Origin: Bacteroidetes bacterium HLUCCA01
Lineage (GTDB): Bacteria > Bacteroidota > Rhodothermia > Balneolales > HLUCCA01
Direction: 5' to 3'
Length of the DNA: 64,000 nt
NCBI GenBank assembly: GCA_001314545.1
Contig: LIHN01000021.1
Coordinates: 62,001-126,000 of the forward strand
Shown here: piece by piece, positions 45,623 to 52,730 of the stretch
Numbering within the stretch: position 1 is the stretch's first letter
How the letters are laid out: each line of letters begins with the position of its first letter
Made by a program: the position numbers and the translations under genes
Notes under the pieces: model-generated
Seen by the model: only the letters and a program-made list of their open reading frames with translations
Databases searched by the model: none
Told to the model about the DNA's origin: nothing

Positions 45623-45901
45623 ATGGGTGACGATTTAGAACGATTTATCGAAAAGAAAAAAGCGGAAAGTCCAGAGTTTGCTGAAAACTTTGAAGAAGGC
45701 TACTTGAACTTCAAGATTGGTGTCATATTACGCCAAGCACGTGAAGATTTGGGCATTACCCAACAAGAGGTGGCCAATAAGTTGAACACGACAAAATCGG
45801 TAATCTCGCGCATGGAGAACCATGCCGATGACATCCGTTTGTCTACATTACGAAAATACGCTCGAGCTTTAGGGCGAAAGGTAAAGCTAGAAATCCAGTA
45901 A
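45623..45901 (+). CDS. XRE-family antitoxin (HigA-like)
   Basis: A 92-residue antitoxin from the ATG at 45623, which has a strong SD (AGGAGG). A TTG start at 45581 is possible but weaker. The helix-turn-helix is ILRQAREDLGITQQEVANKLNTTKSVISRMEN, the Cro/C1 type. The toxin-before-antitoxin order matches HigBA. The gene ends 8 bp before attC 4. Confidence 0.88.
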   Translation: MGDDLERFIEKKKAESPEFAENFEEGYLNFKIGVILRQAREDLGITQQEVANKLNTTKSVISRMENHADDIRLSTLRKYARALGRKVKLEIQ

Positions 45902-45908
45902 AAGAGAA

Positions 45909-46017
45909 ATATAACAACGTTTTCACTTCGTGGCTTTCAGCTCGTGCTGACAGGTGCTGATTTCGATACTTTTGCAAAGTTGGCATCCCCTGCAGCACAA
46001 AACGAAGGCCGTTAAGT
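45909..46017 (+). repeat. attC site 4
   Basis: R'' ATATAAC (45909-45915) and R' GTTAAGT (46011-46017, exact GTTRRRY). AACGTTTT...GTGCTGACAGG pairs with CCTGCAGCACAAAACG, with extra bases in the left arm. AGAGAAATATAAC is the reverse complement of GTTATATTTCTCT at 44811, the start of this cassette. Confidence 0.88.
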
Positions 46018-46032
46018 AACAAAACAATACAC

Positions 46033-46590
46033 TTATAGCAGGTTTTCGAGAAGGTTAGCTGAGTTTTGAATATTGTTCTTTCTAAATGTGTCCAATAATT
46101 TGGTTGCAGGAATTGAGGGGTTATTCAGGTGCTCTACCTGATTTAAAAAAGCTTGAGTGGCTTTAACCGGTGATTCTTTGATTAGTGAAGTCAAAAACTC
46201 ATCCGGGTGTATTGATTTTAAAGCGTGTGTTATCAACTCCTTAGAGGGAAAATCTTTGATATTGAAGGTTACAATAAAATCGGCTTTAGCCTTTATCGCA
46301 GCTGCCAGCACATGATTATCACCCTGATCAGGTAAACTTAACCCTCCCATAAAATGGTCATAGTCCTTTACATTTGCATTTGGGAAGGCTTCATCCATTA
46401 ATACGCGTAGCCTGTGAAAACTATGTTCAGATAAATCTGGGCGGTTTTTAAGTACATTATGAATCCATTCATCATTGATACGATCGCTCCAACGGGGTTT
46501 GTAAAGTTTCTGCTGGGCTAAGTGAAGCAGAAAATCTCGAAGTGACGCCGAATACAACACACACGCATCCAAGACAACAGTTTTACGCAT
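46033..46590 (-). CDS. PIN-domain toxin
   Basis: A 185-residue PIN-domain ribonuclease. The first acidic residue is Asp8 in VVLDACVLYS, further ones lie in LPDQGDNHVLAAAI, and FNIKDFP fits the core strand. It starts 6 bp after the HTH antitoxin stop, so the two form an operon. A PIN protein behind an excisionase-type HTH protein is a known toxin-antitoxin arrangement related to VapBC. The pair is inverted relative to the cassette array and must use its own promoter. Confidence 0.85.
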   Translation of the reverse strand: MRKTVVLDACVLYSASLRDFLLHLAQQKLYKPRWSDRINDEWIHNVLKNRPDLSEHSFHRLRVLMDEAFPNANVKDYDHFMGGLSLPDQGDNHVLAAAIKAKADFIVTFNIKDFPSKELITHALKSIHPDEFLTSLIKESPVKATQAFLNQVEHLNNPSIPATKLLDTFRKNNIQNSANLLENLL

Positions 46591-46596
46591 GGACGG

Positions 46597-47034
46597 TTAG
46601 TACAAGTTTAGACGCTGGGACTCGTCGGTAAGCTTCTTGAGTTTTTGCAAGGCAATCTGTTGCTGCTTCTCTTCATAGTTTTTAAGCTCGGAGAACAAGA
46701 CTCGGCGATGACGGCCTACTTTTTTAAAGGGTATTTTCCCGGACTCCAATAACCGAACGACAAATGGTCGTGAAACGTCCAGATAATCGGCGGCTTGTTG
46801 GGTGGTCAGGTATTGAGTTTCACTGATGATTTCAGAGGTCTTTCCTTCTGCGAGGTTTTTTAGTATTGTTTCGATACTGTCTAACGCAGCTACTGGAAGT
46901 TGAAATGCCGTTCCATCCTGTGCAACGGCAAATTCAATAGAATTAGCGTTGTTCTTATAGAGCTTTGATAGCTTGCGGAAGCTCTTTAGAGAACGTTTAG
47001 CGAGGTCTTGATCCGTGGTCGTTGGGTTTGCCAT
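46597..47034 (-). CDS. Excisionase-type helix-turn-helix antitoxin
   Basis: A 145-residue DNA-binding protein. The MerR/Xis-like helix-turn-helix is LTTQQAADYLDVSRPFVVRLLESGKIPFKKVGRHRRV. A 75-residue N-terminal part precedes it. It probably represses its own operon and neutralises the downstream PIN toxin. Promoter elements must lie between 47035 and attC 5 (47124). Confidence 0.85.
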   Translation of the reverse strand: MANPTTTDQDLAKRSLKSFRKLSKLYKNNANSIEFAVAQDGTAFQLPVAALDSIETILKNLAEGKTSEIISETQYLTTQQAADYLDVSRPFVVRLLESGKIPFKKVGRHRRVLFSELKNYEEKQQQIALQKLKKLTDESQRLNLY

Positions 47035-47123
47035 AGGAATGTATTTGTTATGGTATGCGGTATAAAATACACAATATTCGAATTATTCGAACATTTTAAA
47101 CCATACTGAACTATGGTGTTGTT

Positions 47124-47223
47124 ACTTAACACGCGGTTCATGCGGACTCGCTTAGGGTTCCCAGCCTTAATTTTAACAAGTCGGCTCGCCGCTTAAACGC
47201 TGGGTCGTTATGGAGCGTTATAA
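47124..47223 (+). repeat. attC site 5
   Basis: R'' ACTTAAC (47124-47130, exact RYYYAAC) and R' GTTATGG (47217-47223). GCGGTTCATGCGGACTCGC pairs imperfectly with GGCTCGCCGCTTAAACGC. TTGTTACTTAAC is the reverse complement of GTTAAGTAACAA at 46011, the start of this cassette. Confidence 0.88.
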
Positions 47224-47332
47224 CCCGATCCTATTTGCTTCTCCCTTCCGCCATCATTTTCAGTAAATTCCCCCAAAACGCTGGTATATATTAACGTGGT
47301 ATTAGGGTTGATCCAAATAATTGCTTATCTTT

Positions 47333-47347
47333 TGCGTTACTAACGCA
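47333..47347. promoter_or_regulatory. Palindromic operator TGCGTTA-C-TAACGCA of higBA
   Basis: A perfect 7-bp inverted repeat with a one-base centre, 7 bp before the toxin ATG. HigA-type antitoxins bind such palindromes to repress their own operon. Autorepression is inferred. Confidence 0.7.
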
Positions 47348-47354
47348 TGAAGTT

Positions 47355-47636
47355 ATGATCATATCTTTCGGATCAAAACAGCCGGAGCATATTTGGCTTG
47401 GTAAAAGGGTAAAGAATATGCCTTTGGACATCCAAAATGTTGGTCGCAGGAAATTACGCATGCTCAACAACGCACAAACTATCAGTGATTTGACGGTTCC
47501 CCCTTCGAATAGGCTTGAAAAATTGTCGGGTAATCTGAATGGATTTTACAGTATCCGAATCAACAAAAAATGGCGCATTGTCTTCAAATGGAGTGAAGGT
47601 AACGCCAGTGAGGTAGAAATCATGGATTATCACTAA
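47355..47636 (+). CDS. higB: HigB toxin (RelE superfamily)
   Basis: A 93-residue ribosome-dependent mRNA interferase. It opens MIISFGSKQPEHIWLGKRVK and has the family blocks RRKLRMLNNAQTISDL, PPSNRLEKLSGNLNGFYSIRIN and KWRIVFKW...VEIMDYH. Length and motifs match plasmid-type HigB. The antitoxin follows after 12 bp. Confidence 0.93.
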   Translation: MIISFGSKQPEHIWLGKRVKNMPLDIQNVGRRKLRMLNNAQTISDLTVPPSNRLEKLSGNLNGFYSIRINKKWRIVFKWSEGNASEVEIMDYH

Positions 47637-47648
47637 AAGGCAGAAATT

Positions 47649-47948
47649 ATGGAAAAGTTATCGAATGTACATCCTGGAGAGGTTTTGCTCTATGAGTTTC
47701 TAGAGCCACTGGGCGTATCGGCATACAGGTTGTCGAAGGATTTGAACATCCCACAAACACGGCTCTCGCAGATCATAAAAGGTAAACGCCGTATAACCGC
47801 AGATACGGCGTTGCGGTTGAGTAAGTATTTTGGCGTATCCGCGAAGTTTTGGCTTGGATTACAAGACGATTACGACCTTGAAGAGGAAAGAGAATCGAAA
47901 AAAGACGAGCTCAGCGAGATTAAATCACTTCTTAAGGGTGCGGTATAA
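47649..47948 (+). CDS. higA: HigA antitoxin (XRE family)
   Basis: A 99-residue antitoxin. It opens VHPGEVLLYEFLEPLGVSAY, the standard HigA start, followed by the helix-turn-helix LSKDLNIPQTRLSQIIKGKRRI and TADTALRLSKYFGVSAKFW. It binds HigB and the operator at 47333-47347. The gene lies in the last cassette, 69 bp before the attC remnant. Confidence 0.94.
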   Translation: MEKLSNVHPGEVLLYEFLEPLGVSAYRLSKDLNIPQTRLSQIIKGKRRITADTALRLSKYFGVSAKFWLGLQDDYDLEEERESKKDELSEIKSLLKGAV

Positions 47949-48016
47949 TAGGTCGGGTACTTTCTGGGTTTGAAGTGAGCTAAACCCCAATGCAAATCAA
48001 GCCCTTATTGTACGCT

Positions 48017-48092
48017 CCATAACAACGCGTTTCACTTCGTGGCTTTCAGCTATTAACCAGTGTAAGCTTCCTACATTTTTCGAACGTTAACA
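48017..48092 (+). repeat. Truncated attC site 6 (right end of the array)
   Basis: R'' CCATAAC (48017-48023) is intact, and ACGCTCCATAAC is the reverse complement of GTTATGGAGCGT at 47217, the start of this cassette. The following bases CAACG...TTTCACTTCGTGGCTTTCAGCT match the left arm of attC 4. The sequence then diverges at about 48050 with no complementary right arm; GTTAACA at 48086 is only a weak R' candidate. Confidence 0.7.
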
Positions 48093-48101
48093 GAAACCAG
48101 A

Positions 48102-48566
48102 TTACACCCCAAACTGTTCGAGGTGGTGCGTGAGATGCTTGCTGTGGAAGACCTGCCACTCGTCGTACGTCAGGGGACCCATTACCGGATGGACCGGTCG
48201 TGAGCCGGGGTAGTGTTGGAACCACCCTTCAAAGGCATCGATTTCCTCTTCCAGCGCGTCGATGGCCGCATTCAGGCTCTCATACTGATACGGCAGGGTT
48301 TCGTTTTCAGGCAAAATAGGAGCTTTGAAACCCTTCGGAAAGGCCATGTCCGACTCCAGTAACCTTCGCTTGGTGATGTTGGCCAGTCGTTCGGGAGTCG
48401 TCTGGGCAATCTCCATCCGACCATTAGACATCGAGAACGTCAGGCAAACATGCTCCACCATGTGCTGAGCCGTCATCAGGCCAAACGCCGGTGCTGTATC
48501 TGGCGTAAGCTTCCGGAATCGATCAAGCAGGTTTTTCCGGTCGGAGGGGGACTTGAATTGAATCAT
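48102..48566 (-). CDS. DUF1569 family protein (DinB-like fold)
   Basis: A 154-residue cytoplasmic protein from the ATG at 48566; a longer frame would overlap the M14 gene. The segment FGLMTAQHMVEHVCLTFSMSNG and the closing FHSKHLTHHLEQFGV supply the spaced His residues typical of the DinB/DUF1569 four-helix metal-binding group. It follows the peptidase gene by 10 bp, so it is probably co-transcribed. Function unknown. Confidence 0.75.
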   Translation of the reverse strand: MIQFKSPSDRKNLLDRFRKLTPDTAPAFGLMTAQHMVEHVCLTFSMSNGRMEIAQTTPERLANITKRRLLESDMAFPKGFKAPILPENETLPYQYESLNAAIDALEEEIDAFEGWFQHYPGSRPVHPVMGPLTYDEWQVFHSKHLTHHLEQFGV

Positions 48567-48576
48567 AAAAACCTTG

Positions 48577-50394
48577 TTAGTCTGCGTTTTGAACAGGGAA
48601 CAACGTCCCGTTGGCAAAAACATAGTGCCGACCGTCCTCGTGCTGTAACGATAAGGCCGGATCGCCGCCAATGCCCGGGAACACCGGAGGCAATTCATTC
48701 TCAAGAAGTACACGAAATGGCAAATTCTGGGCCTCGCGCTGCACACGATCCGGCTCAAGGGCATATACACGGAAATACCCGAATCCCTGACGAAGCAGTC
48801 GCCGCCAGTCTTGTTCCAGCAAAACGTCGAGACTCGCAAAGATCTCCGGATAGACCTTCATGTTGCGAATTTCGAAGCCCTCTGCGTTGAATTCATCGTA
48901 AGAGCCAAAGGTGGAAACATCGCCCACATCCGATAAACGCCAGCTGTAACGATCCAGCTCAGCACGTTGATTCAGCACTTCCTGGGCGCGGAAGGCCAGA
49001 TCCAGCTTGAATGATATGGCTGCGGAGGATGGCCCTGTAGCGGCGTTGGATGCCGGCGTTCGGTCTGTACCCCCTTGTTCGGATGCGGCCCTATCCGAAG
49101 CTGGTGTTCCCGTACGCGACGGACTCCCGGAGGATCCCGACTGCCGGTCTCGATGTCCGACAGTGGATGACTGCGCTGTAACCTGAGCGTCCGGCACAAC
49201 GCTACCGTTTCGAAGTACATATCCGAATACGCCGTTGAACCGGTTCATGGGTAAATCCAGATACTCCTGCAGGTCCACATCGGCATATTCGTCGCGGGCG
49301 ATGTAGGTGAATGAACTGAGCAGCATCATGAAATGCAGCTTGCGCAGGTACTGCTTTTCGGTATCTTCCCGGAAACCGCCCGATTCAATCAGTATGGTGG
49401 AGGTGCCCCATCGCTGCATGTTGTCGCCGAAGGCGCGGGGCTCGAAGGTATCGTCGTACCGGGCAACCTGACCGGGAATGTAGTCGCGGAGGTCGCGGTG
49501 CAGGGCGCCGATGAGGCGTTTGGCGCGCTCACGCACTTCGTTGGTTTCTTTTTCAACGTTGTAGGCCGGCGCAAGAAAAGCGATGGCTACGGGGTCCTGG
49601 GCGGTATCGGTGCCGTAGAATACGCTCTGGTCGTGAAGGTTGAATCCGAACAGGGCGTTGTACCGATCGCGCACGCCCTTGAGCAGTACCGACTCCGGAC
49701 TCGACAGCCTGAGCGCATCCCGGTTCAGGTCTACATCCAGCGCGTTTCTGCGTTGATACACCTCGGCGCCATCGGGATTCACCATGGGCATGAAAAGCAG
49801 GGTCAGCTCCTGCGACCATTCCCGGCGTTCATCGTCAAATTCATCCTCCCCGGCAGCCAGGAAGTTGAACACATCCATCAGGGCCATGGTGGCGGTAGGT
49901 TCGTTGCCATGCATCTGCGACCACATAAAGACCGTTTTCGGACCATTGCCCCACTTTACGAGATAAATGGGCCGTCCCTGAACCGAAACGCCCTCCTGCT
50001 GAACGGTAAAATCGGGGTGGTCACGGAGTTGATTAATGAGCGGGTCGATGTCGGCCTGTTTGAAAAAGCGGTCGGTGATGGTGCTGTCGGCGAAACGCTC
50101 AAAGGCTTCATAAAAGCGGTGCGGAAGCGCCTCCGGTGTGGGATTATCGGACGCGTGTTGGGCTGAGGGATTCCATGTTGGGCCGTAGCCTTGGCCACCG
50201 GAAGAAGCATCGCGCTGCGCTGAACCGATCTGCTCTGGTGTCTGGTTATCCGAAGCATTGCCATCGGATGGATGGTGGCCTTCGGTGTGATGTTCCCGGG
50301 CATGGTTTTGGGCCGATTGGGGCTCAGATCCGCGGTAGTCGTCGGGATTTCCCGCGGCCATACTGGCAAAAAGCAGCATAATCAAGATGTTCAT
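48577..50394 (-). CDS. M14-family zinc carboxypeptidase (secreted)
   Basis: A 605-residue protein from the ATG at 50394, with a short signal helix MNILIMLLFASMAAG. A TTG at 50418 in the same frame is less likely. Zinc ligands are His and Glu in WSQMHGNEPTATMALMDVF and a later His in GFNLHDQS; NPDGAEVYQRRNALDVDLNRDA binds the terminal carboxylate and ILIESGGFRED holds the catalytic Glu. Polar Ser/Gly/Gln-rich stretches follow the signal (about residues 16-100) and lie at about 420-470. M14 enzymes cut C-terminal residues or peptidoglycan stem peptides. Confidence 0.88.
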   Translation of the reverse strand: MNILIMLLFASMAAGNPDDYRGSEPQSAQNHAREHHTEGHHPSDGNASDNQTPEQIGSAQRDASSGGQGYGPTWNPSAQHASDNPTPEALPHRFYEAFERFADSTITDRFFKQADIDPLINQLRDHPDFTVQQEGVSVQGRPIYLVKWGNGPKTVFMWSQMHGNEPTATMALMDVFNFLAAGEDEFDDERREWSQELTLLFMPMVNPDGAEVYQRRNALDVDLNRDALRLSSPESVLLKGVRDRYNALFGFNLHDQSVFYGTDTAQDPVAIAFLAPAYNVEKETNEVRERAKRLIGALHRDLRDYIPGQVARYDDTFEPRAFGDNMQRWGTSTILIESGGFREDTEKQYLRKLHFMMLLSSFTYIARDEYADVDLQEYLDLPMNRFNGVFGYVLRNGSVVPDAQVTAQSSTVGHRDRQSGSSGSPSRTGTPASDRAASEQGGTDRTPASNAATGPSSAAISFKLDLAFRAQEVLNQRAELDRYSWRLSDVGDVSTFGSYDEFNAEGFEIRNMKVYPEIFASLDVLLEQDWRRLLRQGFGYFRVYALEPDRVQREAQNLPFRVLLENELPPVFPGIGGDPALSLQHEDGRHYVFANGTLFPVQNAD

Positions 50395-50632
50395 GGTGGT
50401 GCGTGGATTGATTGACAAAAGGTTAGCACAAGTTGGCTAAATCCACGCACACCATCAAGTAAATTGCTGTAAGAAAGCAATGCCGGCTTAAGGTATCTTA
50501 ATTTCCTCTGTTTCGGCGTGATCTGTTGAGCTATTGATTCCGGCGATGGCTCAATACGAAAAAGGACTACGGTCCGTCTGCGCAGTCGTGACAACTCAAA
50601 TCCGCACACCAAACCAATCCCTACCCGAATTA

Positions 50633-51592
50633 CTATACAGAGGTGTTCGACCGAATCTTAGCGTAGAGTTTCTGCACGGCCATTTTCGGGGTTCTGTCAA
50701 TGTGAAATACTCCCCAGTGCTTTTCAGGCTCGAGAGGCTCGGGTGAGCCTTTCCAGTCTTCATCGAAGGCCTCAAAGAAGAACGACATGATACCCTCGGA
50801 GCGGGTCCAGGCCTCCAGCTTTTCAAAGTAAATGTTCTGATAGGTTTCGTTCACATTCTCCGGATCAATACCCCGACCATTGGAATTGGTGGCCCAGCCG
50901 GCTTCGGTAATAACTACCGGGGTATCCGGATATTTGTTGGACACGGCATAGTAATTCTCTTTGGTGTAGTCCAGTCCCTCGTCAATGTGCTTGTACTCCC
51001 AGACGGGATAGGTATGGATGGAGATGAAATCCACCTCCGCGGCCAGCTTTTCCAGCTTGTACAGCCAGGGGACGTAGTTTTCGCAGAACGTGACGGGCTG
51101 TTTTGCCCCCGCTTTCACACGGCGAACATACTCCAGCACGCTGTTTTCATGCACATAATGGTCGGTCCACTCCACACAGGCCTCATTCCCCACCGACAGC
51201 GACATTACAATGTCGGGATATTCATTCGCCCAGGCTATGAGCCTGTCGATTTTCCCGGAATTGAGGTCCACATTGGCCTGCAGCTGTTCTTCAGAGTACA
51301 CACCGCCGCCCCAGGGACAGTTAAAATTATTCATCTCAGCCTCGATGTAGGCCCCGAGCATGACCTTGAAGGGGAGTTTCTCCTGCCGAATTACCTCAAG
51401 TACCGTTTTGGCGTGCTCATCCACATCGTACATGCGCAGGTACAACCAGTGCGGTTTGAGCAGCAGCAGATCTTCCAGAACCTGCTCGTAGGATGGATGT
51501 TCGCCACCGGGGTACTGTCCTTCCCGATAGCCGGAATAGCAGATGGCCCTTCCGGGCTGGAGCTGGAACTTTTGGTAGATGGTATTGGTCAC
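50633..51592 (-). CDS. GH17-family beta-1,3-glucan hydrolase (no signal peptide)
   Basis: A 319-residue single-domain (beta/alpha)8 enzyme. The acid/base is Glu137 (LSVGNEACVEW) and the nucleophile Glu230 (VVITEAGWAT), both in GH17 positions. There is no signal peptide, so it should act in the cytoplasm. It is the last gene of the beta-glucan locus, 207 bp after another GH17 gene. Bacterial GH17 enzymes cut or transglycosylate beta-1,3-glucan. Confidence 0.85.
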   Translation of the reverse strand: MTNTIYQKFQLQPGRAICYSGYREGQYPGGEHPSYEQVLEDLLLLKPHWLYLRMYDVDEHAKTVLEVIRQEKLPFKVMLGAYIEAEMNNFNCPWGGGVYSEEQLQANVDLNSGKIDRLIAWANEYPDIVMSLSVGNEACVEWTDHYVHENSVLEYVRRVKAGAKQPVTFCENYVPWLYKLEKLAAEVDFISIHTYPVWEYKHIDEGLDYTKENYYAVSNKYPDTPVVITEAGWATNSNGRGIDPENVNETYQNIYFEKLEAWTRSEGIMSFFFEAFDEDWKGSPEPLEPEKHWGVFHIDRTPKMAVQKLYAKIRSNTSV

Positions 51593-51677
51593 GATGTTCC
51601 TGAATTAAATTTCGGTAACGGTTCACATTGTTGTGTACCACTAAAAAAATAACCCCGGCCGGCAACCCCAACAATTG

Positions 51678-51711
51678 GAGAGCCGACCAGGGAGTAAAGC
51701 GCAAGGCTCTC
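51678..51711. repeat. Inverted repeat GAGAGCC...GGCTCTC between GH17 genes
   Basis: Seven-base arms around a 20-base loop in the 207-bp gap. On the minus strand no T-run follows, so it may mark RNA processing or weak termination between the two genes. Confidence 0.4.
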
Positions 51712-51799
51712 TCTCTTTATGTTATGGATGGTAATTAATCAACCATGCTTTGTATTCAGACAATGGGTAGTATCAATTTGCCCGAACATTGAGCAAGGC

Positions 51800-52705
51800 T
51801 TAGAATTTCAGGTTCCCCTTGCTGTCCCAGATTCCCCAATACGCACCTACTTCACCCTCGGCACCCTTCTTCCAGTCTTCATCAAACGATGCGAAGTAGA
51901 ATACCGGTATGTCTGCCTTGGCCGACCATAACTGGGTATTGATGAAGTAATTCAATGCATTGGCGTGCGTAGGAACCGCTCCGCCGAGGGCTTCACCCTG
52001 GCTGGGCCATCCGGTTTCGGTAATCATAACGGGTTTCCCTTTTCCGGCCTGGGCAGCAAGATCAAACATGTGCCGCATATGGTCGTATCCGTACTCGATG
52101 GGTGTTCCCTCCCAGTATGGGTAGCAATTCGTAAGGATGATATCGCAGGCGTCCGCAATAGCGGGTCGGGTCACAAATTCGTAGTAAGCGTCAACATAAC
52201 CCACCGGAATATCCGGCAGTGCTTCCCTGACCTCTGCAATGTAGGTCAGCAGCTCTTCTTCGCTGAGATCTTTACGGTAAAGTACCTCGTTCCCAACGGC
52301 TGCAACATCCACCAAACCATCGTTAGCCAGGGCAATCAGGGCATCAATTTCTTCCCGGTTCTTCTCCGCATCGCTGCTCAACCAGGCCCCTACCAGGGTT
52401 TTCATCCCCATTTCCTTTGCCACACGCGGAATATGTTCGTTACCCTCGATGCAGGAAAATGATCGCACCCATTGGGTGTGGGGTTTCAGGATGGCCAGTC
52501 GACGGCGGATTTGCTCCTCGGTAATCACATCGCTGGGTTTTTGCCCTTCCTCGTAGAGACTAAAACAGAATCCAAAGACTCCATCAGCCATAATTTCACG
52601 GAAGAGATCCCGGATTTCAACGTCCGATTTGCTTTTCAGGAAGCTGTTGCCGGAAAGCGATTCAATCGCCTTGTAGTTAAGATAATTTTCTTGACGGAAT
52701 GACAT
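51800..52705 (-). CDS. GH17-family beta-1,3-glucan hydrolase, second copy (no signal peptide)
   Basis: A 301-residue enzyme with Glu140 (VAAVGNEVLYR) as acid/base and Glu230 (VMITETGWPSQGE) as nucleophile. The TGWPS block is close to plant and yeast GH17. No signal peptide is present. It starts 25 bp after the symporter stop, so it is probably translated from the same transcript. It and the neighbouring GH17 are clearly different subtypes. Confidence 0.85.
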   Translation of the reverse strand: MSFRQENYLNYKAIESLSGNSFLKSKSDVEIRDLFREIMADGVFGFCFSLYEEGQKPSDVITEEQIRRRLAILKPHTQWVRSFSCIEGNEHIPRVAKEMGMKTLVGAWLSSDAEKNREEIDALIALANDGLVDVAAVGNEVLYRKDLSEEELLTYIAEVREALPDIPVGYVDAYYEFVTRPAIADACDIILTNCYPYWEGTPIEYGYDHMRHMFDLAAQAGKGKPVMITETGWPSQGEALGGAVPTHANALNYFINTQLWSAKADIPVFYFASFDEDWKKGAEGEVGAYWGIWDSKGNLKF

Positions 52706-52730
52706 GGATGTATTTCGATTGATTTATTTT

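Larger units (their letters stand above)
37673..48092 (+). mobile_element. Integron gene-cassette array without integrase (CALIN-type), six cassettes
   Basis: The array is delimited by a left junction (37673), attC sites at 39066, 43617, 44727, 45909 and 47124, and an attC remnant at 48017. Approximate cassettes are 37674-39181, 39182-43700, 43701-44811, 44812-46011, 46012-47217 and 47218 to about 48050. In each, the leading R' box and following bases (10-13 in all) are the exact reverse complement of the bases ending in that cassette's R'' box. Examples are GTTATATTTCTCT / AGAGAAATATAAC and GTTAAGTAACAA / TTGTTACTTAAC. This identity arises because both come from one circular cassette. The DNA is more AT-rich than its flanks and encodes typical accessory functions, including three toxin-antitoxin pairs. 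No intI lies in the window. Confidence 0.88.

Noticed and set aside
45540-45630. Programmed -1 frameshift making a toxin-antitoxin fusion
   Set aside because: A-AAA-AAA is a slippery heptamer, but no stimulatory hairpin was seen, and the +1 frame, not the -1 frame, gives the family-like toxin tail. A mutation or slippage is simpler.
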